From Halieaceae bacterium (lineage in GTDB: Bacteria; Pseudomonadota; Gammaproteobacteria; Pseudomonadales; Halieaceae): 64,000 nt of DNA. The position numbers and the translations under genes were made by a program. The DNA lies in the NCBI GenBank assembly GCA_902520195.1, contig CABYND010000001.1:186001-250000 (forward strand), given 5' to 3'. This document shows, in pieces, positions 25,621-33,272 of the stretch (its first letter is position 1; every line of letters starts with the position of its first letter). The notes below the pieces were generated by a model. That model was given only the letters and a program-made list of their open reading frames with translations, did not search any database and was not told where the DNA came from.

Positions 25621-26436
25621 ATGCGACTTGAAGTAGTAGAAGCGCCAGATCACGGCGCTTGCATGGAACAGCTGAGAAGCCATTACGGGGCCGACTGCGT
25701 GGTCGTGCACAGCTTTCGGGTCAAAGACCGTTACCGCGTTGTGGTGGCGCTGGAGACTGAATCCTGCAGAAACGCTGCCCCGCTGGAAAGCGCAGTGAAA
25801 GACGTTGTTTCAGGTACACGCATTCGTTGGGATACCCTCATGGATGGAGCGCCCACCGCCTCTGATGAGCAAACGAGTGAGAGCCCAGTTATTGCAGGCC
25901 TCCCGAACCACGAATTAACAGCGCCACAGCCTGCACCCGAAATCAGCTCCGCTCTTTTGGAGCTTGCTGCCCGTGTGAAGGCGTTGGAGGCCTTTCACCA
26001 GCCCACTGTCCTTGAACCCGAGTCCGAGGAGTTTCGAGCGGCAGTTTTTTCCGATGTACTCGCGGATGCTGTTGCCCAGCGCACAATCGAACCGACGCCA
26101 CAAGGTCGGGTGACGGCTGCAGAGAGCTCGGCTGCGGAAACGTTGGCTACAGAAATTTCGGCGCCCGGGACTATCTCGCCGGCACAACCCTCAATGGCGA
26201 TATCCCGCTTCGCGTCACCCGTTAATGCACTAGTTAATCGAGTCGAGCCCACCCTTTCAGGTACACTCACTGACGCGGACTGGGCAGGGGAGGCGCAAAT
26301 ACCCCGAGTTTTCACTTCCGAGGGTGCAGAGGGCTTTGCCAGCCTGCTGATGGAATGTGTTGCCGATTCCCAGAAAAGCCTGCCCCTTTCTGGCCAGACT
26401 CAGCTTAGAATGGCGGTAGGGCACAGTATCTTCTAG
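25621..26436 (+). CDS. FlhF-like protein lacking the SRP-type GTPase domain
   Basis: A 271-residue protein in the flhF position between flhA and flhG. Residues 1-45 (MRLEVVEAPDHGACMEQLRS, then HYGADCVVVHSFRVKDRYRV) resemble the N-terminal B domain of FlhF. The middle is Ala/Pro/Glu-rich and low in complexity. Full FlhF is 400-500 residues and ends with the SRP54-like NG GTPase domain. None of its motifs (P-loop GxTGxGKTT, DTAG) appear here, and flhG begins 50 bases after the stop, so there is no room for a frameshifted GTPase. GGAG lies 9 bases before the ATG. It may be a reduced FlhF or an unrelated replacement; the N-terminal likeness favours reduction. Confidence 0.75.
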   Translation: MRLEVVEAPDHGACMEQLRSHYGADCVVVHSFRVKDRYRVVVALETESCRNAAPLESAVKDVVSGTRIRWDTLMDGAPTASDEQTSESPVIAGLPNHELTAPQPAPEISSALLELAARVKALEAFHQPTVLEPESEEFRAAVFSDVLADAVAQRTIEPTPQGRVTAAESSAAETLATEISAPGTISPAQPSMAISRFASPVNALVNRVEPTLSGTLTDADWAGEAQIPRVFTSEGAEGFASLLMECVADSQKSLPLSGQTQLRMAVGHSIF

Positions 26437-26485
26437 GTGACGGGCCGACCAATGGGCGGCACTCACAGAGACGAGAGGCATCATC

Positions 26486-27271
26486 ATGCGTGTAATTGGT
26501 GTTACTAGCGGTAAGGGAGGTGTTGGCAAGACAACGGTCTCGGTCAACCTCGCCGTCGAGCTCGCCAAGCGCGGCAAAAAAGTGGTTTTACTCGATGGCG
26601 ACCTGGGTCTCAGTAACGCTCAGATCCTCTTAAATGCCAGAGTCGAATACAGCTACGGGCACGTCCTCTCAGGCCAGAAAACCCTTGAAGAAATCATGGT
26701 GCAGTCTGAATATGGCGTCACTTTGGTGCCAGGCTCTAGTGGGTCATCTGCGCTCGCAAGGCTAACGCGCCTGCAGCTACTGGGCCTAATTCACGCGCTG
26801 TCAGCACTGGATGACTGCGATTACCTCGTGGTGGATACCGCCGCAGGCATCAGTGACAATGTCACCGTCTTGTTTGGTGCCTGTGACATCAAATTGCTAC
26901 TGATACAAAATGAACCCTCCTCGATCGCTGATGCTTATGCGACGGTCAAGGTATTACAGCAGGAGTTCAACCTCTCAGATATCATGCTGACGCCGGTTCA
27001 GGTCACCAACGAGAGAGAGTCTGAGAATATTCACAAGCGTATTAACAAAGTGACTGCGCAATTCCTTGGGCTATCTCTTGAGTACTCAACCGGCATTCGC
27101 AAAGACCCTGTCGTCCTCAACTCGGCACGACTGGGTCAACCGGCGATCCTTCACGCGCCAGAAAGCGACATTGCCAAAGACATCAGACGATTGGTCGACG
27201 TGATCACAGAGGCTGTTAGCAAGCCCGCCGGCTCCAGCGATATCAGGATATCGGTAGGTGCAAAGGGCTAG
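26486..27271 (+). CDS. flhG: MinD-like flagellar number ATPase FlhG/FleN
   Basis: A 261-residue MinD/ParA-family ATPase that normally limits polar flagella to one and restrains FleQ-type activators. The deviant Walker A motif GKGGVGKT is at residues 9-16, LLDGDLGLSNAQ follows near 34-45, and VVDTAAGISDNVT is the Walker B/switch region. The protein starts only a few residues before the P-loop, so the DQAxxLR-type helix that stimulates the FlhF GTPase in other FlhG proteins is missing. An in-frame stop at 26438-26440 and no start codon between rule out a longer form. Confidence 0.93.
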   Translation: MRVIGVTSGKGGVGKTTVSVNLAVELAKRGKKVVLLDGDLGLSNAQILLNARVEYSYGHVLSGQKTLEEIMVQSEYGVTLVPGSSGSSALARLTRLQLLGLIHALSALDDCDYLVVDTAAGISDNVTVLFGACDIKLLLIQNEPSSIADAYATVKVLQQEFNLSDIMLTPVQVTNERESENIHKRINKVTAQFLGLSLEYSTGIRKDPVVLNSARLGQPAILHAPESDIAKDIRRLVDVITEAVSKPAGSSDIRISVGAKG

Positions 27272-27274
27272 ACT

Positions 27275-27994
27275 ATGTCCAAGGGCTACCAGGCATATGC
27301 TGACGCGCTATTGCAAGCCGAGCCAAGCGGCGAAAACGCGGCAGTGCTCCGGCATATTGGCCTGGTGCACAAAACAGCATTACATATCAAAGCACGATTA
27401 CCTGACCACGTAGAACTCGAAGAACTCGTTCAAATCGGCATGGTCGGCTTACTTGAGGCCGCCAAATCTTATGACACCTCACAAGGCGCAGATCTCGGCA
27501 CGTTTGCTAGCAAACGCATCCGCGGCGCCATTTTGGACGAGGTAAGAAAGCGATCACCTTTGTCAAGAACTGACAGCTCGAACATGAAAGCCGAGGAGCA
27601 GGTGGTTGAACAGTTTATGGCCAAACACGGCAGGCCGCCCACAGCGAGTGAGGTTGCAGCTGAGCTAGATACCTCGCTAGAGGATTATCAGAAGCAACGC
27701 GACCGATCGCAGAAAATGAGAACCACTTCACTTGTTGAGCTAGAGGACAGCGGACAGGCGCCAATTTCTGAATCAGCCAGCCCTGAAGAGGAAGCTGAAG
27801 CGGTAGACACTAGGGAATGGCTTGCCGGCGAGATCTCTCAACTCCCCGAGCGAGAGCAGATCGTGCTTTCTTTGTACTATAACGAAGAGATGAATTTGAA
27901 AGAAATTGGCGCGATTATCGGAGTGAGTGAATCACGGGTGAGTCAGATTCTCACCAGAGTAGTGGATAAATTACGCGGCCGGGTAGCGTTTTAA
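27275..27994 (+). CDS. fliA: Flagellar sigma factor sigma28 FliA
   Basis: A 239-residue alternative sigma factor for late flagellar genes. Region 2 (LEELVQIGMVGLLEAAKSYD, then TFASKRIRGAILDEVRK), region 3 (GRPPTASEVAAELDTS) and region 4 (LPEREQIVLSLYYNEEMNLK, EIGAIIGVSESRVSQI) are all present. It starts 3 bases after flhG. Two canonical target promoters, for flgM and for the flgP operon, lie in the same window. Confidence 0.97.
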   Translation: MSKGYQAYADALLQAEPSGENAAVLRHIGLVHKTALHIKARLPDHVELEELVQIGMVGLLEAAKSYDTSQGADLGTFASKRIRGAILDEVRKRSPLSRTDSSNMKAEEQVVEQFMAKHGRPPTASEVAAELDTSLEDYQKQRDRSQKMRTTSLVELEDSGQAPISESASPEEEAEAVDTREWLAGEISQLPEREQIVLSLYYNEEMNLKEIGAIIGVSESRVSQILTRVVDKLRGRVAF

Positions 27995-28009
27995 GGCCTC
28001 GCCTGAATT

Positions 28010-28489
28010 ATGTTCGGAAAAAAATCAAAACTTCAACGCGTCAAAGCAGACGCTAAGGCTGATTACCTCAAGTGCGGAGCACTGGATCCGGAGGATCGAC
28101 TGCATCGCGTGTTCGCGGCGAGGATCGCCCAGCGAGCTAGGCTCAACTTAGACAAGATTTTCGTGCAGGGCGCCAAGGCCGAAGAGAAGCGCCAGCTGGA
28201 GCTCGCGGAGGCCATCAAGGCAGGCGCTGATCTGCCGCCCAGGATTGTTCATGAGGGCTATAACCAGTTACAGGGGGTTTCTGGCGCCGTGGTGTCCTGG
28301 GTGCCTGACGAGCTGGCCAATAAAATGTTCAATCTCGGCGCTGACTACCAAATCACCGAGATCAGCGCTCACGAAGCCTTAGAACAAGCAGACAAGATTG
28401 CCGAGAACTTGGTCGAAGACCTGCAGACCACTCAGGTTATTCAGCTGCTGGGCCTGCTGCGAGAAGACGACGGTGACGAGGCTGAGTAA
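28010..28489 (+). CDS. Unknown cytoplasmic protein encoded after fliA
   Basis: A 159-residue protein I do not recognise. It is strongly basic at the N-terminus (MFGKKSKLQRVKADAK), predicted mainly helical, and acidic at the C-terminus (REDDGDEAE). There is no signal peptide, membrane segment or known motif. It begins 15 bases after fliA and ends 18 bases before the next unknown gene, so it is almost certainly part of the flhA-flhG-fliA operon. In related bacteria this spot often holds cheY/cheZ or fipA-like genes; this sequence fits none of them. Confidence 0.72.
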   Translation: MFGKKSKLQRVKADAKADYLKCGALDPEDRLHRVFAARIAQRARLNLDKIFVQGAKAEEKRQLELAEAIKAGADLPPRIVHEGYNQLQGVSGAVVSWVPDELANKMFNLGADYQITEISAHEALEQADKIAENLVEDLQTTQVIQLLGLLREDDGDEAE

Positions 28490-28507
28490 ACGGCAGGAGC
28501 CGGAACC

Positions 28508-29146
28508 ATGTCTCTAGAGAGCATTGTCATCGCTGTCTCGCTCCTACTGGGCATCGTACTGCTCATTCTTATCATCTATCTCATCAGCCGGGTAAATGAT
28601 CTGGAGGCCAAGGCTTTTTATCAGCAAGAGACCGCTAGCTCGGGAGAAAAAAAAACCGAGAATGAGCCACAAAAAGTATTTGGAGGCCTTAGCGGCCGCC
28701 AGCTTTGGGATGAATGGGTGTCCATAGCAAATGGTGGCGATGATCAGTACGGCATCAAAGGAGACCGCGACCGCTTTTTGGCGCTGCTGGAACTCCATGC
28801 ACGCTCGCTCATCAAGACCGGCATGGAACATGGCGCCTCCAGCACCAATGAACAACCTTCCAACCCTCTCACGATCAAAATGCTACGCGGAGAGTTCGAG
28901 TCTTATTTGCCCTCCTCTCAGGCAAGTCGCCTATATGAGCTTGGCCGGGAGCTCGGCGCGAGCGAGGATACGCAACAGCGCGCGGCGTTGTCTGCGGCGC
29001 TCACCGAAACCGTTGAAGCGATCTCAATGGGTATTGATGCTGGCTCCTCTTTTGTAGAGAGCACCATGCGGGATGTGCCGATCAACCCGCCCGAATCCGA
29101 GCCCGGTCAGGAATTGGTCCCCTCGGATAATCCTGAAAGCGGCTAA
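28508..29146 (+). CDS. Unknown single-pass membrane protein encoded after fliA
   Basis: A 212-residue protein with one N-terminal membrane helix (about 5-27: SIVIAVSLLLGIVLLILIIY and on) and a cytoplasmic tail holding a short polar linker, a helical middle (GGLSGRQLWDEWVSIANGGD, RLYELGRELGAS) and a Pro/Glu/Ser-rich end. I know no family match. The layout (one helix, then a soluble tail, in the fliA operon) recalls the polar-landmark partner FipA, but the DUF2802 pattern is not evident. It is the last gene of the plus-strand operon and converges on the minus-strand gene at 29176. Confidence 0.7.
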   Translation: MSLESIVIAVSLLLGIVLLILIIYLISRVNDLEAKAFYQQETASSGEKKTENEPQKVFGGLSGRQLWDEWVSIANGGDDQYGIKGDRDRFLALLELHARSLIKTGMEHGASSTNEQPSNPLTIKMLRGEFESYLPSSQASRLYELGRELGASEDTQQRAALSAALTETVEAISMGIDAGSSFVESTMRDVPINPPESEPGQELVPSDNPESG

Positions 29147-29175
29147 CCCTTTTCATTTTTCAATACTCCAGCAGC

Positions 29176-30000
29176 CTATTCCCGCGCAGCGCTGGGGCTG
29201 GGAGGAAAGACGATCGCCCCCTCCGGGTAGATTTTCTCTGGAACAGGCGCCGGCTCGTCAATGCCATCACTGCGCATTTGGGCTTGTTGCAACGCTAACT
29301 GCGCCTCAAACAAGTCGGTGAGCTTGTCCCGCTCAATTTCAATTAGCGCGGACACTTCTCGCTTCAGGGCGGCGACATCCTCAAAGCCTGCCTCCAACTG
29401 CCTCACCCGCCTGGCCAGCTCGGATAACTGTTCAGACTGCTTTTGCAATTGGGCCCCCATCGCGCGGCTGGACTCTACGCCACTTCGCGTCACCTCGCTG
29501 GTTTCGGTCATGGTTGAGTTGACGCCCGCCATCGAGGCTTCCATTTGCTCAGCCATAATCCTGCCGTCCTGTTCCACCTGGCCAATAGCATCGGCCAGCT
29601 GCGCCTGACCCTCGTCGAGCATGGTCAGCTTCTGGTCGAGCACAACCATCCGATCGAGGGCAGAGTTCATATTCACGACACGCTTGGTAATCGACAATGT
29701 TGCGGCCTGCAACGCCTCCACCTGACCCGACAGTCGACCGCCCGCTACCATCAGTAATACCACGCACAGGAATACAACCACAGCAGCGCCCCCAGCGAGT
29801 CGTTTGGCGTAAAACTCCATCTTTCTGTTGGCCTGACTCGCGGAGTCAAGCGCCCGATCCAGTCGAGTATGCGTATCTGCGTTGAGCTGTGCCACCGCAT
29901 CGCTTGCCGGGTTGGGTGGCACCGACCCGCCGTTGTTCACGCTCTTCTGGTTGGGCAAAGTGAGTTCGTCATCCGCGCCCGGGTTTTCTTCATCTACCAT
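29176..30000 (-). CDS. Unknown coiled-coil protein with one membrane helix
   Basis: A 274-residue protein with an acidic cytoplasmic-looking N-terminus (about 1-70), one membrane helix (GGAAVVVFLCVVLLMVAGG, about 71-89) and a long helical, probably coiled-coil region with methyl-accepting-protein-like heptads (QMEASMAGVNSTMTETSE, QLQKQSEQLSELARRV). It lacks an MCP signalling hairpin, so it is not a chemoreceptor. It lies 49 bases behind the other unknown gene at 30050 and may be the tail of the fli-flhB operon. Function not known to me. Confidence 0.65.
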   Translation of the reverse strand: MVDEENPGADDELTLPNQKSVNNGGSVPPNPASDAVAQLNADTHTRLDRALDSASQANRKMEFYAKRLAGGAAVVVFLCVVLLMVAGGRLSGQVEALQAATLSITKRVVNMNSALDRMVVLDQKLTMLDEGQAQLADAIGQVEQDGRIMAEQMEASMAGVNSTMTETSEVTRSGVESSRAMGAQLQKQSEQLSELARRVRQLEAGFEDVAALKREVSALIEIERDKLTDLFEAQLALQQAQMRSDGIDEPAPVPEKIYPEGAIVFPPSPSAARE

Positions 30001-30024
30001 GTCAAGAATCTCCCTATTAGCAAC

Positions 30025-30048
30025 AATATCGGCCTTTTCGCCGATATT
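30025..30048 (-). repeat. Hairpin between two unknown flagellar-cluster genes
   Basis: Perfect 9-base inverted repeat AATATCGGC and GCCGATATT with a 6-base loop, starting directly behind the stop of the 30050-31015 gene. On the plus strand it is followed by TTTT; on the minus strand, the direction of both genes, only a short T-poor tail follows. It could be a processing or partial termination site that lowers expression of the gene at 29176. Confidence 0.5.
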
Positions 30049-30049
30049 T

Positions 30050-31015
30050 TTAGCGCGGAATCTTTGCCAGAAGCTGCTCCAGCCAGACCATCAACTGATC
30101 CCATACGGGTCTTACAATGAACTGAGTCGCCTCCCAAATCGGCGGGTGCAGGGCACCAGCAACTGCCAAAAATAGCGCGGCGGCGCACAGCACAATCAGG
30201 CTCGCAGATACCAATGACGTCACCCGGGGGAGAAACGCAGCCCAGTTAATCCAGGGTTTGCGCGCGCCGGCCGGCTCCTCCTCGGGCTCATCACTGGACG
30301 CCTCGGTTTCCGGCAAATCGGGCGATTGGGTCGAGGCGGGCGCGGCAGACTTCGACTCGTCGTAATCCGATACGCTGTATGTGGGGACATCATCAGCTGA
30401 TAAACCTGCTATGCCTGAGGCCAATCCATACCACTGTGAATCCACCAGCGAGGGCAACATTTCGAGGAGAGCACCCCTCTCGTGGCAATTATTGAGGAAG
30501 TGCTCCATAGATGCACTATCCATATGAGAGAGGCGGATAAGTTTGTTACGCGATTTCAGCGATAACTGCTGAAGTGCAGAGGCGTCATGATTATCAATCG
30601 TTGAAAACGCCAACATCCCGACATTGGCACCAGGGAAGGTATTGACCAGAGACTCACAGGCCATCCACTCCTTGCCCGCATTCGGGCCAAAATCCGGCAT
30701 CACAATGATATGGCGGTCGTTAGCTTGCTGGTTGCGGGCCTCCTCAATGCTCAAATCCGCAAGGACAGTATTGAACAACTCCACAATGTCATCCACCTTC
30801 GGGGACATCATGCGATGCAAATGCAGTCCCGGCTCACGCTTCAGCTGGTGATAAAGGGCAAGGAAACAGGCGTCGATGTGGAATTCTTCCTCACCCACAA
30901 TGAAAACGTTGCACATGCCTGTTAGCAGGGCATCGCGCGCGTTAGACAGAACACTCTCATCATCCGGGTGAGGTAGCGAGTCCAGCATCGGGGCATTTGT
31001 CGGGTCTGATGTCAT
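30050..31015 (-). CDS. Unknown membrane protein with a degenerate P-loop-like domain
   Basis: A 321-residue protein I do not recognise as a named family. Residues 25-200 look like an AAA/GspA-type fold: CNVFIVGEEEFHIDA stands where a Walker A loop would be (without GxxGxGKT) and RHIIVMPDFG where Walker B would be, followed by GMLAFSTIDNHDASA and KLIRLSHMD. A Pro/Glu/Ser-rich linker leads to a hydrophobic segment (LVSASLIVLCAAALFLAVAG) near the C-terminus. The protein is probably non-catalytic and membrane anchored. It starts 43 bases behind flhB. Confidence 0.65.
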   Translation of the reverse strand: MTSDPTNAPMLDSLPHPDDESVLSNARDALLTGMCNVFIVGEEEFHIDACFLALYHQLKREPGLHLHRMMSPKVDDIVELFNTVLADLSIEEARNQQANDRHIIVMPDFGPNAGKEWMACESLVNTFPGANVGMLAFSTIDNHDASALQQLSLKSRNKLIRLSHMDSASMEHFLNNCHERGALLEMLPSLVDSQWYGLASGIAGLSADDVPTYSVSDYDESKSAAPASTQSPDLPETEASSDEPEEEPAGARKPWINWAAFLPRVTSLVSASLIVLCAAALFLAVAGALHPPIWEATQFIVRPVWDQLMVWLEQLLAKIPR

Positions 31016-31058
31016 CTAGTGAAAAACTCTCGGCTCAATGGTGAAACATCCTCAAGGC

Positions 31059-32222
31059 TCACTGGTCATACACTTCAGACTGCCGTCCCTCAGAGTCAAA
31101 CACCATGTTGTCTGGCACTCGTGGAACCGGCTTGTCGCGCAGGTTGCTCGAACGATTGATACTGTTGATATTAAATATGTAGGCAATGACCTGAGCAACT
31201 GCCTCAAAGAGCGGCTCGGGAATGAAAGCCTCAATCTCCGTGGTAAAAAAGAGCGCCCTCGCCAAAACCGGAGACTGAAACAGGGGCACGCCTTCTTCGC
31301 CGGCTCTCTCACGAATACGCTCTGCCATGATATCCGCGCCTTTTGCCACCACTTTCGGTGGATCCTCAGAGGAGGGGTCGTAAGCGAGGGCGACGGCAAA
31401 ATGCTCTGGGTTGGTAATCACTACATCGGCCTCTGCGATCGCCTCGAGCATTCTGGCAGCCGATACCTCCCGCTGTTTCTGACGAATGCGCTGTTTGACC
31501 TCAGGCGAACCCTCGGTGTCCTTACGCTCGTCTTTGACCTCTTTCAAGGACATCTTCATTTTTTGGTTATGCTGGTAGGCCTGATACGGGGCATCGATCA
31601 AGGCAATGATGATCAGCGTGCTCGAAGCCACCAGAAAAGCCATCGTAATAATCGAGGCAGATGCTGTGAGGCCGGGCTCCAGCGCCATCAGCGAGATCTC
31701 TGCAAATTCCGTGATCGACGCGTCGATCAAGAGATAGGTCACACCACCGACCAAGAGAAACTTCGCAATAGATTTCCCGAGGTTTACCAGCGCCTGTATC
31801 CCAAACATGCGTTTAAGCCCCGCAATGGGGTTGAACTTGGAAGCCTTGGGTTGCAGTGATTTCCAGCTGAAGTTGTAACCCCCGATCAAACCGGAGCAGA
31901 CCAGCACTACCACGCCCGACAGGATCAGTATCGGTAAAATCGTCAATAACGCCTCGACCATGGCATCAGCCAGACGGCCGGCAGCGACCTGCGGCTCCAG
32001 TACGGAGAGCGAGTCGAATACAAGGCCCTGGGCAAAAATGTTGGCCACGTTCCCCAAAAGAGAACTGCCAAATAAATAGATGTAAATCGCTACACTGATC
32101 ACTGAGGCGGCGATCGTGATTTCAGTAGAGCGGGCAATCTGCCCCTCTTCTCTCGCTTTGCTGAGACGTCGGGCGGTGGGCTCTTCTGTTTTTTCTTGGC
32201 TATCGTCTTGTTGATCTGCCAT
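31059..32222 (-). CDS. flhB: Export substrate-specificity switch protein FlhB (NPEH variant)
   Basis: A 387-residue protein from the ATG at 32222, which overlaps the fliR stop as ATGA; the frame continues 18 codons upstream but those lie inside fliR. It has the start DSQEKTEEPTARRLSKAREE, four membrane helices, and the cytoplasmic switch domain. The autocleavage loop reads NPEH (271-274, bases 31401-31412), not the usual NPTH. Asn-Pro, the cleaved bond, and the His are kept. After it come VVAKGADIMAERIRERA and EIEAFIPEPLFEAVAQVI as in FlhB. Confidence 0.95.
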   Translation of the reverse strand: MADQQDDSQEKTEEPTARRLSKAREEGQIARSTEITIAASVISVAIYIYLFGSSLLGNVANIFAQGLVFDSLSVLEPQVAAGRLADAMVEALLTILPILILSGVVVLVCSGLIGGYNFSWKSLQPKASKFNPIAGLKRMFGIQALVNLGKSIAKFLLVGGVTYLLIDASITEFAEISLMALEPGLTASASIITMAFLVASSTLIIIALIDAPYQAYQHNQKMKMSLKEVKDERKDTEGSPEVKQRIRQKQREVSAARMLEAIAEADVVITNPEHFAVALAYDPSSEDPPKVVAKGADIMAERIRERAGEEGVPLFQSPVLARALFFTTEIEAFIPEPLFEAVAQVIAYIFNINSINRSSNLRDKPVPRVPDNMVFDSEGRQSEVYDQ

Positions 32223-32992
32223 CAGGTCACCACCCAGATGTTCTGTGCCCTCTGGAACGCCTCCAGCCACAGCCATTCAATACGGTGGCCAATGTTCACC
32301 AGATACACCAAAAAAAGGACCATACCTGCCAGCACCATTGCCGGAAATCCGACGGCAAAAATATTTAGCGCAGGTGCCGCCCGGGTCACGATCCCGATGC
32401 AAAGGTTGACCAACATCATGGTTAACATGATGGGTAGCGCTATCAGCACCCCTCCTAGAAAGACCATCGCAGTCCATTCAGTAAAGTTGACGATGGTCTC
32501 GACAAAGTTAATTTGGCCGCCTATGGGCATCACCTCAAAACTCATTAGTATCAACTCTATCAGGATCAGATGACCGCCGATGGAGAGGAATATGAGAGTC
32601 GACAACACCACCAGAAACGAAGCAAGAACTGGTACACGACCAATATTGGGATCCACCGTTTGCGCCATACCGAGTCCCATACTCATCGACAGTGTTTGAC
32701 CCGCTACGACCAAAGCGGCATTCACGACTTGTAGTACAGCCGCAAAAAGCAGCCCTACCAAGAGTTCTTGGATGATCAATATCAAACCCGCCGCACTGAC
32801 GGGGTCTATCACCGGCAACTCCAGGGTAGGGTAGATAAAGATCGTAAGCACCACCGCCAGCGCGACACGAATGCGAATTGAAACGACCCTGAGAGACACC
32901 AGCGGCGCCGCAAGTAGCAGCGCCGAGATGCGCAGTAGTGGAATTAATCCAGTAACAAGAATCAGTACGACGTCATCAAGGATCAGATTCAT
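32222..32992 (-). CDS. fliR: Flagellar export gate protein FliR
   Basis: A 256-residue polytopic membrane protein of the export gate when started at ATG 32992, which overlaps the fliQ stop as ATGA. A longer frame to 33061 exists but runs inside fliQ. The QELLVGLLFAAVLQVVNAAL segment and MSMGLGMAQTVDPNIG are typical. Several membrane helices span the length and it is coupled to both fliQ and flhB. Confidence 0.94.
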   Translation of the reverse strand: MNLILDDVVLILVTGLIPLLRISALLLAAPLVSLRVVSIRIRVALAVVLTIFIYPTLELPVIDPVSAAGLILIIQELLVGLLFAAVLQVVNAALVVAGQTLSMSMGLGMAQTVDPNIGRVPVLASFLVVLSTLIFLSIGGHLILIELILMSFEVMPIGGQINFVETIVNFTEWTAMVFLGGVLIALPIMLTMMLVNLCIGIVTRAAPALNIFAVGFPAMVLAGMVLFLVYLVNIGHRIEWLWLEAFQRAQNIWVVT

Positions 32993-33261
32993 CGCGTGAA
33001 AATTTGCGGGATCATGTCGAAGATCGAGATAAACATCTCGGACAGAATGGTGAGTTGCCAATCGCCAAATATGAGTAACGCGGCAACCAAAGCCGCCAAT
33101 TTGGGGATAAAGCTCAGCGTCATCTCCTGGATGGATGTGGCCGCTTGAAATACGCCAATAATCAGCCCCACTGACAGTGCAATGATCAGCACCGGGCCCG
33201 CTACGTATATGACGGTCCAGATCGCTTCTCTACCAATACCGATGACTTCTGTCGTCTCCAT
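32989..33261 (-). CDS. fliQ: Flagellar export gate protein FliQ
   Basis: A 90-residue protein with two membrane helices (VAGPVLIIALSVGLIIGVFQ; LAALVAALLIFGDWQL) and the conserved AATSIQEMTLSFIPK loop between them. It forms part of the FliPQR gate core. Length is standard, and the end overlaps fliR. Confidence 0.95.
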   Translation of the reverse strand: METTEVIGIGREAIWTVIYVAGPVLIIALSVGLIIGVFQAATSIQEMTLSFIPKLAALVAALLIFGDWQLTILSEMFISIFDMIPQIFTR

Positions 33262-33272
33262 ATCAATCGGTC

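Noticed and set aside
25621-26486. Frameshifted flhF whose GTPase half is hidden in another frame
   Set aside because: Only 50 bases separate the stop from flhG, far too little for the missing 200 or more residues, and no GTPase motif occurs in other frames.
28508-29146. FipA (DUF2802) identity for the membrane protein after fliA
   Set aside because: Topology fits, but the DUF2802 residue pattern could not be found by eye.
29176-30000. Chemoreceptor
   Set aside because: There is no conserved signalling hairpin or ligand domain; only heptad repeats are shared.
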